NCBI GenBank assembly: GCA_030272155.1
Contig: CP126199.1
Span: 5,320,501-5,384,500, forward strand
Source: Tetradesmus obliquus
Taxonomy: Eukaryota; Chlorophyta; Chlorophyceae; Sphaeropleales; Scenedesmaceae
DNA length: 64,000 nucleotides
Direction: 5' to 3'
The first letter of the stretch is position 1; every line of letters starts with the position of its first letter. A model generated the notes under the pieces. That model was not told where the DNA came from. It did no database searches and was given only the letters and a program-made list of their open reading frames with translations. Positions 34,487 to 47,577 of this stretch are shown in pieces. The translations under genes were made by a program, and so were the position numbers.

Positions 34487-37400
34487 ATGAAGGCCGATCA
34501 CATATCCTTGGTGCTTCTATGCCTTGCGTTGGCTGCGGCTGCAGTCAATGGCCGCGCTATCGATGCCGGTGAGTGTGCCGACCTTGAACAGGCCTGTGCG
34601 CGAGTTCGACAGCCTTGAAATGGGTTATGAAACGTATTAGAGCAGCATCTGATGCATTATCAGTGCGCTCTAGTTGTGAAGCATGCTGGCAACGCCACCC
34701 AAACCTACAACATGCGCGTATACGGTACGTACCCGCAGTGCCCAGCTCGATCCGAACAATGTTGAGGCATGCCTTGATCCTCCAACGTGCACGTGAAGGG
34801 CAAACTAATTTGCATCTTGCAGCGCATCCGTGGCTGCCACCAACCATCACCCCAGCATTGGCTGCAGACTATGCCCTTAAGAGGCTGCAGTATGCCATAC
34901 TCCACGGTGCACAGCAAGCTGCTACTTAGCCAGCGGGCAGCTGCACGCAGCCGCTGCAGCAGTGCAGCACTGCTGTCTTTCACATGTGCTTGGGCTGCAC
35001 TTGCCTGCTTACCCACCATGGCCATGGCTGTCGACGCACAAGGCACGTGTATCACTCAACCGTACTTCTGCCTGTGCTGCGCTGCAGGTGCTGATGCCGG
35101 CAGAAGCCTGCTGCAGGCAACAACCTGCTCCATAGGCTGTGCTCCTGGCAAGTGCGTGCTTGTGAAGACAACTGGCCGCTACTTCTGCACGGGCTGCGTC
35201 AACGGTATGTCGGTGTTCCGCACTCCAGACCCTTCGAACACCAAGCACGGTACCTGTGGTGAGCTTTCTGACTGATTTTTCCTTAGTCACGCCTGCAAGT
35301 AGTGTGCGATTTCAAACACATGAAGGCAGCTGCAGCTGGGCATGACACGCAATATATGTGCCGCGTACTTTGGTTAGACTTTTCAATCGTGCAGCTGCCA
35401 GTTTTCACGGTAAAAGTCTCATGCGAATTCACCCCCTTAGTGAATGTTATGCAGCTGAATGTGTTGCTGAGCCCTAGTCAGTGCAGCACCCCTCAGCAGG
35501 CTGCTGCTCGGCGATACCAACAGCAATGACAACTGCAAGCTTTTGAAATCAACTGTCGACACCCTGACAAGTGCTCTGCCAGCATCGTGCAGCAGCTGCG
35601 ACTGTCATCCTTGCAATCTGTAGCTGACAATGCATCTTCACATGTGTTAAACAGCGCTGCTGAGTTGTGTGCACTGCCACTGATGCCGTAGGTTGCAGCC
35701 CAGGGCGCTACTATGCGACCAGCACAACTCTAAACCCTGACATGTATAACAACAGGCCAACCTGCACACCCTGCACAAGGGGCAAGTGGTGTGAAGGTGA
35801 GCTGGCAGCACAGCAGCAGCAGATGATGATGATGTTGATGTGATGTGATGCAATGCGCAGCACAGGCCGCCAGCTGTGGTTCAGCGGGGTCTTTGAACAT
35901 CTCCTTGTGCGTCTGCTGGCATTAGCCCTGCAGCACACCAAAGCTCGTGAAACAGCTCACCACACGTTGTACAGCTTGTGAACTGCACGCCTCACTTTTC
36001 ACACTTGTGTACAGCACCCCTGTTGACATTTGTTTTATTATGGGTTCGACACCGAAGCCCTTGCAATTTCGTGTACAACAAGGAGAGCTGTGACTCCAGA
36101 CAAGCTTCTGTATGCACAGCATGTGCTCACTTGCTGCCAGCAAAAATTTTGCACTCTAAGCATGCTTTGCAGTTGGCAGGTTTGACCACTCTGCAACTGC
36201 TTGGCTGCAGGTGGCTCTGTCACTGATGCGATTGAAAAGGACTGCGGTTTTGTCCCATCAGGGAGCTCTGCAAACACAGCAACACCCGGCCTGACCACCA
36301 GAGCCAGAGGTGGCAAGAGCATGTGGTCATGCAGTGAGTATCTTCTTGCACTGCTCAGCTGTTGCCACTGCTGCTACAGCTGCCATGCAATCACAAAATT
36401 TTGCCAGGGGCCTGAGCTGTGCAGCCTGCATCATGCGGCGTGCTGCCGAGGTGCCAACTTTCACATGGTGCAGCTTCATTGCAAATACAAGTTCCATATC
36501 ACACTCAGGCTTTGCTGGACTTACTTGTCAGCATACCCCAACAACTTGTGCCACACGCAATGCATGCACTACCACACCCAGCTGCCAGAGCTCCATAAAA
36601 TTCCTGCTGGTGTGCCACCTTTTGCAGTTGAGAAGCCCGGCTATGGATACAACATCGACAATACCAATAATGTGCCAGTTGCAACGTTGTGCGCTGGTGA
36701 CACCTACAACGCTGGTCTGGCTAGCCAGGGCTGCAGTGCTTGCCCGGTTGGCTTCAAAATCCAGGTCGCGGCAACTACAAACCCAACCGACCGCAACGGT
36801 TTTGCCAAGTGTGTAAGTGCAGCACCTTAACGCCTGGCATGCATAGTGCGCGTCGGTACTGTAGCTGCGTGTGCTGCCCGTGACCCCAGGTACTAGTGTT
36901 TCCAAATCACAACTTACGGGGAATCGATGCACGTGGTCTGTTTGGCAATACCAATCAGCCATCCATGCATTGGGGAAGCATTGCAGCAAGTCAATACTAG
37001 TGAATCAGTGGAGCTGGTCAGTACTAGCCAGTAAACTATGCACCTTTGATCTTGAAGTTGATGCGATCTGTGGCCACTGCGTACACTGCAGCCTCGCAGG
37101 CATTGCTGCATCATGCTGCCCGCAGCCACAAGTGCCTCTGCAACCAAGTGTGATCAACTCTTCCTTGACCAGCAGTGACGCAATGCTGCTCTGTGCATTC
37201 AATCTACACTACAGCAGTTCCTGGTGTAACCTTGCCTTTGCTCACCCTGCTGCGCCCCCGCCCTCTCCTGGCTGCAGAAAGTGCCCCCTGGATACTTCCT
37301 GCGAGGCCCCAACGAGGTGGCTCTCTGCCCGCAGGTGGGCCTTGTGTTTCCACCAGTCCCAGGAAACAGGATCCCAGCCTGCCATTCTATCTGTGTCTGC

Positions 37401-40400
37401 ACGAGAGGATGTTTGGCTTGGGGTGCAGCACCAGCCTGGCCCCCCGAACCCACCATCCCCATATAGTTTGCTGCCGCCGGCTCACGATATATACAGAAAG
37501 TTGTTTCTTTGTTGGATCGCATGCAGTTGAAGAAGCACGCACAGCGCCATGAGTGCCAGTATGCAGCCCTGCAGGCCCCTGTGCAACACATGAACGTGCC
37601 GCAGCACAGCCACCTGCAGTCCTCCAAGCATGTGTGCAACAATAAGTGCGCGTACAAGCGGTCTGCTGCTGCTGCTGCTTGGTTGCTGACTGCACACCTG
37701 CTGCAGGGTGAGTACCAAGGCAATTGGGGCCCTGGAAGTGGATCAGGACTGGTCTCCAAGTGTACCTCTTGCCCTGCTGGCGTGACAACCGTAGCCGGCA
37801 AGATCGCCACCAGCGCGGAGTTCTGCAACAGTGAGCCCCACCTGGCTAGACACACTGCACCCAACAAACACATAAACAGGATGCCCCGCAATCTGTGTGC
37901 TCAGCAAACACGCTGACTGTGTCTGTGGATGCGTTATAGATGGTAGCTGCAGCTGCGCTGCTGCCACTGCTGTACTAGCAGCACCATTGCAGCCCACCAT
38001 TGCCTATTCTGGTGGCAGGATGCCATCTGTGGTGATGGTTGTTAACAAATCGCTCCTGTGGTATTGCTGAAGTCACACAAAAAGCAATGCTCACTGGTTC
38101 AACCAATGCCACGTGCTGCGCATGCTGTGGATCACAAGGATGGCTGGTCAGCTACAACACAAACCCCGAATGCACACTTGTCATATGAGAAGGCTGCATG
38201 TCAGCACACTGGTGTGCGCTGCAGTCAGTGATCCATCAGCACCTGCTGAAGGTACTTCTGCTACTGCTGCTGCTGCTGCCTGCACTTGTGGCTTGGCCTG
38301 CTTGCAGCCCTCAGGCCCGGCTGGTTTGCCTCGGGGTCCGGGTCCGTGACAACCAGTTCGGATTCCACTGCCACAGGTGGCCTCAACTACATCACAGCCG
38401 GATCCACAACCAGTCGCTGCCCTCAGAGGCATTGGTGAGAAACGTCGCACATGCACGATTCAAGTGTACATCATGGGCGGCATGCACACGTTTTGGCACA
38501 TACAGCTGGGCCATGCATTTGCTGCGCCTTCTCGCTTGCTGCTGTGTCTTTCAGCAGGGTCCTGTGCACGGACGCGATTGCTTGCTTGGTCGTGTTGCAC
38601 AACACACAACATACACATGAGCAGCAGCTGCCATGAGATCTGCAAGTGCATGCCCACAACACTCAAACTGCAGCATACACTATGCCCTCAGGCTGCTTCG
38701 TGGGTGGTGCACTCTTTCATGTGGGGGTGCTGTAACCTTGATCAAGCAGCCCATGGCGCTTGACTTGGGTTCAAATTACACATTGCACATCTTGAAAGCC
38801 GTGCGTGCACATCCCTGTGGGTTCGGAGCCGAGCTGTTTGCCGCTCGCTGTGTTGAACAGCACAGCACTGTGCTGTTCGCAGCTGGTGGCCTCAGGGTTT
38901 GTCTTTGGCACAGGGGGATTGTGTGTTTGACGCTGCCAGCCACAACAAAATCAATCTGTTGTTGCTGTTTGTGACTACTGCTGCTGTGCTGCTACATGCC
39001 ACATAATCTGCAGGTGCCCCGGTGGCCAGCCATCTGCAGCCTACACAAGTTCAATTCAGTCCGACACCGCACCCAACCTAAACTCAATGAAGATCGGCCG
39101 TTGCACCACAGGCAATAGTTTGGCTGCTGGAACTAATACCAATCCGCTGTGGACCATGGGTCAGGGCGCATCCTCCCCAGACGAATGCAGTGAGTTCCCA
39201 GTGCATACTGCAGCAGGCATATCTCTTACACGATGAGGCATGCTGCTGTATGAGTTGGCTGGATCTAGCGGGGGTTTTGTGTGTGGGTGCGGGTGTTGAT
39301 GAGCATGTGCGGTGACAGTGCGCATGCAGCCACATGCTGAAGCGCTGCATACGGAATTGACACAATTCTCACAGCAACTGACGAGCTTGTCGCCAGTTCA
39401 CCAGCAGTTTGGCTACATGGCACAGTGACCCGGAAAATTGATGATTTGGCAGGGTGGGAGACCAGAGTTTCCAACTCTGTAAGGGTTTTTAAATGAGCTC
39501 CGCGGCCTGACACATGACAAGAGTGCAGCCTTCATGTGATGGCCTGTCGCTGTGGCTGTGTTGAGGTCAAAGCACACTGTCTTACTGCTAGCATTGCCAT
39601 CAGTCAGCAGGCAGCCTTGCTGAGGCCCACTCCCAACCCATGCCGCTTCCGCCGCTGCTGCCGTTGTCCCTGCAGTGATTCCACCTGGCTATGGCACGTC
39701 AACCACAGACGGTGACATCACTGCATGCGCTTCTCCCAACTTCCGCGAGGGTTGGATCCGTGCAACAGGCAAAACCGTACACCCATGTGTTGCATGTGCG
39801 CAAGGCGGACCCGAAATCACGTCAGTCGCCAACACGCCGCTGGACACATTCTTGAACCTGAAGACAACTGCACTGACGCAGACAATGGTGCCCGGCACTG
39901 TTGGGGCTTGCAGTGAGTGCCCGGCTGTTGTCTCGTGCTGCAACTGCAACAGCTGCAATCGGCTAGAATTGACACTGCATCCTGCGCACATGTTTCACAA
40001 GCAGCAGCACCCAATGTACCCATATGGCTGCTGTCCCTGCGCATCACAGAAATGCTTGTGTGTAGCTGCCCAAACATGCCGGTGTGTTAACCCTGTTGAT
40101 ATCACGCCATCAGATTGCAGCAGCGTTCCCACGACTTGCATGCTACAGCTTTAGTCGTAAAAATGTGCAGCAGTGCAAAAAATAATTTTAGTGCTGTTTT
40201 GTAAAAAGATTTTTGAATATAAGAATTATAGAAAGCTTTTTAGCTCAATGATAATACCTTGGCCTAAAAAAGCTTTCTATAATTCTTCTATAATTCTTAT
40301 ATTTAAAATGCAATCTAAAAGCTATTTAAAATGCAATCTAAAAGCTATTTAAAATGCAATCTAAAAGCTTTGTGGTTTCTAAAATATTTTTTAAATAGAA

Positions 40401-43400
40401 TTTTTCAAATAGAATTTTTTAAAATGAATTTTTTTTTTCATAAAAACATATAAAATAAAAAATGCTTTTTTTTGCTATTAAAGGCAAAAATAAGTATGCC
40501 TTTTTGTATGGTTTCAATCGTAAAGACATATATGTGTGGTTCAAGTCCTTTTGTTCGATCGAACCTTTTGCTCAGAGAGCAAAAGTGCTGACGCCCTTTT
40601 GTTCTATCGAACAAAAGCGTCTAAAGACCAAAAGCGCTGCGAGCGGCATCCATAGGTACCAGTTCACGCATTAAGGGAACGCATGTATGGGGGGCCTCGC
40701 CGTCTGCAAAGCAAGTATGTCAAGTGGAGGCAGCCGTGGCGTATGGATTTCAAGCAAGTTATGTGACTGCAGCCTGGTTTCTGGCCAGCGGCTGAAGGTC
40801 CAGGCTCTGACCATGCTCAACTAAGCATTGACTGCCAGCCTGACTCAGGATAAAACATACTGTGCTGGGCTCACTGCTGTTGCTGCTGGTTTTGCTGCTG
40901 TTCCTGCTGCTGCTACCGTTGCAGAGATGGCGGCTGGCTTTGGCATGTACCAGTCTGGCGGTGGCTTCAAATCTGTTGCTTGTGCCAAAGACAACTACGG
41001 CAGCAGCGGTGACACATTTGGCCGCACCAGCAACCCGTGCAGGGCCTGCCCCACAAACATGGTGCGTGCAGTTCTTTGCTGGTGCTGCATAGTATAGTTG
41101 ACCAAGCACGGACGCGCTTGGTGATGGCAGGCTACGGGATGTGCTCCTGACAGCTAATGATTGGTAAGATCAGAACCCTCCAGCAAGATACCAACCAAAA
41201 CAGCTCAACCATAGCAACTCGGCAGAGACCTTGAGCATACTTTCTCCGCCGTCGGGACATCTCTGGGGCTCTTCCTAGTTGTTGTTCTGTGTGAAATTGT
41301 AGGGTGCTAGTAACAGCATGCTTGACAGTAGGTGCGTGCAGCTGCGCAAATACTCAGTTACAGGCCATGCCACTATTCTTTGCAGGTGACCCCAACTCTT
41401 GCTTCTGCTGTTGATGGCATCAAGAATATTGCCGGCAATAGTGCCACTGGCTTCACGAGCCCACTGGCATGCCAAACAAAACAAGGTGCGATAGCACTCA
41501 CAGCTGCAGCTCACAATACGTTGGTGAAACACAGCTTACGCCACCTATCACAGCATTAGTTGTAAAGTCATTCACGTACGGCTCAGCACACATACAGCTT
41601 TCAGTCCACGGCCTGGAGCTTACTGCAAAGTATCAGAATGCTCGGTCCCTGCAAATGAAGCAGCACAGCAGTTGGCAGCAACTCTACATTTGACTTGTGC
41701 TGCTCCTTCAATGCTGCTGCTGCCGGTCAACAGGCTTTGGTTACGATGGCACAGTGTCGACGGCATGTCCGGTAAGTTACGTGTCTGCTGCTGCGGCTGG
41801 TGGTGCTGCTGCTGCTGCTGCTCTAGCTGCCACTACTGGCAGGCTAGCGGTTTGCTGCTGCGGCTTTGTATGGTACAGCACAACCAGTCTCGTGCAAGCC
41901 CCTGTAGCCGCTGCTGCCGGTAGTTGCTGCTGCAACATGCACTGCATGATCAGCAAGCTACTGGCTGCCATGTGTCCAGCCCAGCCAGCCGGGTGGCTAG
42001 CCCTGACCTACTGGGCCGTAGGCCTGAGCGTGCTGCTGCTGCTGACTATGTATATGACACCCTTGCACCGCTGATGCTGTGTTGTTGCAACCTGCATCCG
42101 CTACTGATGCTTTCCTGCCATGCAGGCTGGATCCTGGAACGCTGGTGGCAACAGGGACGAGTGCACCAAGTGCGACTACGGCTACTCGACAGCAACGGCT
42201 GCCCCAGATACAGAGCAAAACGAAGCAGCCGACTGCAAGGTGGCCCCAGGCTTCCAAAGGATCACCGCCAACAGTGTTACAGTAGTGTCTCAGTGCCCTG
42301 TTGGTGAGCTGCTGTGCAGGCCATGACACATAGTCTTGGGCAAACTGCTGCAACGTCCTGAACGCTCGCAATATGAAAGGCTTACACGTGCACGTGTGGC
42401 CCTGTTATGGTGTTCAGTTCTCGACATACGCTGTAGGGCATAACATGCAAGCATGTGCGGGACAGCAAACACCTGCAACAGTGGGTATATGCGCTGTTAT
42501 GTAAGTTTTCACCCCCCCGCCTTCCTTGCTGGCTGGGCCGATCCCTGCAGTCTGCATCCATTCGTCTACCATGGTGGCCAGGATCTAGCACCTGACCTCG
42601 TACACATGACCCTTGTGCCAGCGTGTGTATCTGCAACTGCCTGATTTGCGTGATCTGTGACATGACAGAGTTGCCCACACAGTAGCATGTCGCAGCCATC
42701 TGGCCGCACCTCAACAACCATATCCACAGCGAATGCCTTGCACCCACACATGACGTCTGGTACACCATGGTCATTGTCCGCCTGCAGGCTCCTGGGCTGG
42801 TAACCTACGCGACAGCGCTGGCACTACCACGAATGCAGTTTGCACTGATTGCGGTAATGGCCGCTCCACCACTGATGTGGGCTCCGTCAGCGACAACGAC
42901 TGCGAACGTGAGCAACGCCAGGCCAGCAATCAGGCAGCAGCAGTCAGCGCTGCATGCAGCAGCTGTGCCTGCTTCTGCCTAGAGGTTCGGCTAGCCCACA
43001 CAGCAAGGGGGTTCAGTTTTGTGGCACCATGAGCACATGCAGCTTGTTTTTGGGTGCATGTGCCTACAAGCCATCCATAATCTCTTGCATTCATTTGAGT
43101 CTACTTCTGACCGTTGCCTACAGCTGGATGCATCTTTTATCACACGGCACCTGCCTGTATGCATCTTCCTACTACACGGCACCTGCCTGCACTTATTGAA
43201 ACACATAAACGCTCATGCCATATAACATTACTGCGAGCGGTGTAGCACAGCACCATGCCAAGCCGCCCAGGCAACCCCCAACAGATGAGTGACACACGTG
43301 GCGAAACATTTTTGAAAGGGACCTTGTGAGCGCCATGCTGACTAGTTGCCGTGTGCCCTGCTGGCGGTGTGCTGTTCGCAGTTTGCTTGCCAGGCTACGG

Positions 43401-44650
43401 CAAGACAGGAAAAGACAATCCTGGTGTTAAATGCGACGACTGCCAGGGTGTTCGTGGCTACGGCCCCGCCAGCCGCGTAGATGGTGACAACCCTAACGCC
43501 TGCGTCCTCTGCCCGACCCAGGACATTGGCTTCACTTTCTTCTATGGCGATGAGGCGAAGCAGTACAAAGCAGCGCCTGTGATCAAGGAGGCGCAGACGT
43601 CTGCAGCCAGCTGCCTGTCAAGCTTTGCGCAGATCACCTCCGGGCTGTTCTTCCTGGATGGCGCAGCGACCCCAGCGACTGCCAGTACCATCGACGAGTG
43701 TGCTGCTGCATGTAACAGCGAGTGCATGTTCTTCACATGGAACTACGGTACCACAGGCCAAAAGTGCTTCCTGAGAACTGCCACAGGGTGAGTGCAGCCT
43801 ACACGTCCCGCTTGCTGCCCTTGCACTACACAGGAGCTGTACTTGTGTGTGTCGTTTTTGTTTGAGTACGGCAGCATATCCATGGCTGCAGTACAGAGCG
43901 ATACAGTGGACAGCCATGTGGCGGGCCATGCATTGCATGCATCTGCACTGCGGTCAAACACGTGCAGGAGGTCCTCGTTTGTAGACCAACAACGCCTTGT
44001 CTCGCCAAGTGTGATCGCCACTCATATGTCAGTGTGCAGCGGCCTCATACAAATTGATGACAGCAGGGCTCAACTAGGCTGAGCCGTAGGGAGGAGAGTT
44101 GTGGGCTGCTGCGCAGCACCGCCAGCCTCCGTTAGTCTGATGCCATGCAAGGGTTGACGAATGCACTGAAACACCACTGCCCCGGCTGCTCCTGTTGTTG
44201 CTGCTGCTGCTGCTGCTGCTTTACTGCAGTTCCGGCAAGCTCCTCGCTTTCAAAACCTTCCCCTCGGGCGATGTGATTGGAGCAAGCAGCGCCAGGCTTG
44301 CTGCCGCTGGAGCCAACGTCACACAGAAGTCTGCTCCTCGCAGTGTGGCATCTGGGCTGTACACCCAATGGCTTGAAGCTGAATCTGCGGGAGCCATTGC
44401 AACTGCAATCGGCCGTTTGTACAACCCATCAGGCACGCCAACGGACAAGGCAGGCTGCCTGAGTGCATGCGATATGGACCCAGTTTGTGTTGCAGCCTGG
44501 ATGCCAACTTTGTCTAGCACGACGGCGAGCACCACACTAGGAGCAAACGAATGCAAGCTTGTCAAGGGACTGTCTGACCCAGGATCAATGTCAGACACTC
44601 AGCGGGCATCCAGGTCCTTGACGCGTGCGGTGGTCACCAAACTGACCTAA
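34487..44650 (+). CDS. Secreted cysteine-rich multi-module protein with PAN/apple-like C-terminus (17 exons, 928 aa)
   Basis: Exons: 34487-34568, 35088-35258, 35692-35796, 36211-36333, 36628-36812, 37278-37334, 37707-37830, 38308-38434, 39014-39189, 39676-39912, 40925-41061, 41386-41485, 41734-41771, 42126-42303, 42788-42907, 43382-43787, 44230-44650; all phases agree. Exon 1 is a signal peptide (MKADHISLVLLCLALAAAA). Exons 2-15 hold PG-Y/W/F cysteine modules like those of gene D, e.g. CSPGRYYATST, IEKPGYGYNIDN, VPPGYFLRGPN and MIPPGYGTSTT. Exon 16 (from about residue 654) ends in a PAN/apple-like module: TIDECAAACNSECMFFTWNY followed by KCFLRTA. Exon 17 has a second, weaker one (AGCLSACDMDPVCVAAW). 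PAN modules bind protein or carbohydrate in known families, so an extracellular binding role is inferred. No anchor is seen. Intron 10 contains an AT-rich organelle-like segment. Confidence 0.85.
40165..40665. other. AT-rich, organelle-like insertion in intron 10 of gene E
   Basis: About 500 bp are far richer in A/T than anything else in the window and contain structures usual in green-algal organelle intergenic DNA. These are a perfect 21-bp inverted repeat (40221-40241 / 40267-40287) with a 25-nt loop, three 23-bp direct repeats (40300-40368), and short hairpins built on CTTTTGTTC/GAACAAAAG and CTTTTGCTC/GAGCAAAAG (40565-40585, 40596-40617). The loop reads TAGCTCAATGATAA, resembling a tRNA D-arm, but no complete tRNA folds. 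I infer a nuclear insertion of plastid or mitochondrial DNA. Confidence 0.6.
40300..40368 (+). repeat. Three tandem 23-bp AT-rich repeats
   Basis: Three exact consecutive units beginning TATTTAAAATGCAATCTAAA lie inside the AT-rich insertion. Confidence 0.95.
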
Positions 44651-47039
44651 GCCCACTATATGCATCGCATTGAACGAGGGTGCTGCAGCACACCTGCTGT
44701 GACAATGACAGTGGAGCAGCAGCAGCATGCACACGGCATGCTGCATGGCTGGTGCTGTTTGTTGTGTTGCATGCTACAGTGGTGATGGCAGAAGTGTCCC
44801 ATGGCAGAGATGTAGGGGCATCACTTTGCGCAAGCTACACAGCCGATTCAGGTTGTCTATTCTTGTCGGCAGTGCTGCTGCTGCTGCTGGCCAAGCTGCC
44901 AGAGCTTGCCACAGTGCTACACACAATGGCGTGCCAACATGCTACAGAGTTACACCAGATGGTTTGTTGGCAATTGAGACATCACAGCGTCCCCAAATAA
45001 GCCCCTCTTGTTCAAGAGGGGCTGTTCTTGCACTGCCTGCATGTACGGCCGCGATGGCGGCGGTAACGCATATGGTTCTGGCACAGTTTCAGCTTGCCTC
45101 ATGCAGAATGAAAGCAAATTCAGAGTTTCTTCAAGCACCTCAGATACAGCGAGTGAGAGAGGGGTCTCCCAGAGAGAGATCAGTTGCATCTTCAAGCACA
45201 ATTATACTATCTGATATGCAGCAGGCAGCCTGTGCCTGGGTATGTAGCCCAGGCTGCATGACTGGTTTGTTATATAGCATATCAGCAGTAGCTGCTGGCT
45301 CAGCCGCCTGGCCGTGCTGACAGGTTACAGTGCTACATGAGATGGTTTGTCAGCAGCCGAGATGTTACAATGTTACAGAAGAGTGACTCTGTCATTCCCT
45401 TGTGCATATATACAGCTGCGTGTGCGGTGGGGTTGCAAATGGTTCTGATGGCTTTCCAGCCTTGCACTAGATGAGAGTTTGTCCAAGCGCCTTTTACTAT
45501 TTTGATGTGCAGCGCCCGGCCTGGCCAGGCAGAAAGGCTGTGCTGGCTAGGGTTGTTGGCAGCAGCACTAGCTGAGCAGTTGGGCCCTGCTGAATGTTTG
45601 CTGCAATGTTACACGGAGTAATGTGCTGGCAGTTGACGTGCTTCCAACGCCGCACTCGAGAGTGATCACAACATTGTATGCATGTGTGTAGCCACCGCTG
45701 AGGTGGGGAAGCATGTTTAGTTTTGGCACCTTTCAGGCTGTTCCGGGGCAGCAGGCTCTGCTGTTGACTTTGGATATGCCTGCAGTACTGCTGTTGATAC
45801 ATCTGCCGATACGCTTTAGCAAAAGTGTCAGCGCACCAGCGTTCCGGCGGTCGCTACACTTGATCATACAAGGGCTCACACCTTGTGTAGCTATCAGTCT
45901 GCTTGCGTTGCGCACTGGTTGAGAGTTGGTCAGCCTGGCAGCGAGGTCGACTGCGGTGTGACTATTTATCTATGCATTGTTTCTTCAATGCAGCCACAGA
46001 TTTCAAACCGAGTTGCCGGTGCTGTCAGGGATCCCAGTGTCTGTAACGTTGTAACGTATATGTGTGCTTCATCATCTTCAACAAGTTGTTTTCAATGTTT
46101 CAGATCAGCCACAACAGCGTCACCAGCCGCTCTCACACTGGCTGGAGTAGGCAAAATTCTGCACAACAGTGCGATGCCAGACAGCTAGAACCCCGGGAAC
46201 TTTTTTGTCGTTTGTTGAGTCTGCTGCTGAATCTGCTTAGGGCAATGCTGTGTTGCATGACAGCATGCGAGCTCGCTTTTCACAAGAACCTTGTTACAAC
46301 AAGCGCTTTTTCAAGCAGCACTGCGCTTGCGTGTGGCATGCATACAGCCTGTAGGCTTTCATATACCACCAGCCAACACCAACAGGTGTGTGTGGAGCTC
46401 CAACCTCCACCACAACCACCTCCCCACAACCTGCTGGAATCTGCGCATCTAAGCAGCGATGTGGTCCACAGCTCATGTCCTGAGCTTTCAACAACTTCAG
46501 CTTACTTGTACCACAGCACACACACACATGCACTCCTTGTAAACATGTGTGGCCGCACACCTGTCCTACATATAACACACGCGGCTTCCTGTAACAGTGA
46601 CGGCGTCTTTCTTTCAGCCATGCATGCTGACCTCCCTCCTACTCGGAGCAGTACTGCAGGTGTGCAATCACGATTCCTGCACACCAAACGCAGCAGCTCC
46701 AACAGCAAGCAAGCTACCAAACAAGTATGATGTATGATGTTCTGTATCCTGCTTAATCCTCCACAAAGTTGATGCTGCCCCTCGCGCACATAACAACACA
46801 ATGCACATATGCATGTGCGCGTGCTAGTGCCCAGCTTGAAAGTAAAGCTTGCAATCCAAGGCTGCTGCTGCTCACATGCAACACACTCAAAACTACCAAC
46901 AACAGCTCCGGGTTCAAGTGGGTCTCCAGCTACCCCAAATCAAGCTGTACTCTTGATAAGCTGTTATATGCTTCAGCAAGAAGCGTTATGTTGAGTTGAT
47001 GACTCATCATGCTTGTGTGTCCTTTGTTGGGGTTGTGGT
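44651..47039. other. Convergent intergenic region; no supported gene
   Basis: This lies between the 3' ends of genes E and F. It contains a perfect short hairpin at 45001-45022 (GCCCCTCTTG-TT-CAAGAGGGGC) and scattered CTG triplets. No open frame shows a recognisable domain or a consistent exon structure. Confidence 0.5.
45001..45022. repeat. Perfect 10-bp hairpin with a 2-nt loop
   Basis: GCCCCTCTTG and CAAGAGGGGC flank TT. It sits about 350 bp past the stop codon of gene E. In a eukaryote it need not be a terminator; its role is unknown. Confidence 0.85.
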
Positions 47040-47363
47040 TTAGCCGTGGTGGGCGAAGGCGTGGCCTGGCAGGGTGACTGTCACCTTCTGCATGGGCACG
47101 CAGTTGCACACCTGCACAGGCATGGGGCGGAATCGTGTGGCAGCAGCAGCAGCAGCAGGAGCAGGCTCAGAACTGGAGCAAACTGTGCACGCTATGCAGC
47201 CATACAGCAACACACAGATGCAGTGTATGAGGTTGGCGCAATCATAAACACCTGACGCCTGCCTCTAGCAGCTGGCGGTGTGTTCAGCAAACTCAACACG
47301 TGCATTCTTAAGCAGGCATGGTTCTTTTGGCATGCAACTTCATTATCAGCTGCAGCACTGACG

Positions 47364-47396
<33 letters not shown>

Positions 47397-47523
47397 GCCC
47401 TCACCTCCTTGCACTCCTTGACTGGCGTGGTGCTGCACTGCTCCACCTCCTTGGTCACGTCCTTGCACTGCACGCTGCTGCTGGTGGAGGGCACGTCCTC
47501 GCACACCACCTCGTCACAGCTCT

Positions 47524-47577
<54 letters not shown>

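Noticed and set aside
40240-40270. tRNA gene in the loop of the AT-rich hairpin
   Set aside because: TAGCTCAATGATAA resembles a D-arm, but no acceptor, anticodon or T arms follow.
45001-45022. Rho-independent terminator
   Set aside because: The hairpin is not followed by a T run and the genome is clearly eukaryotic.
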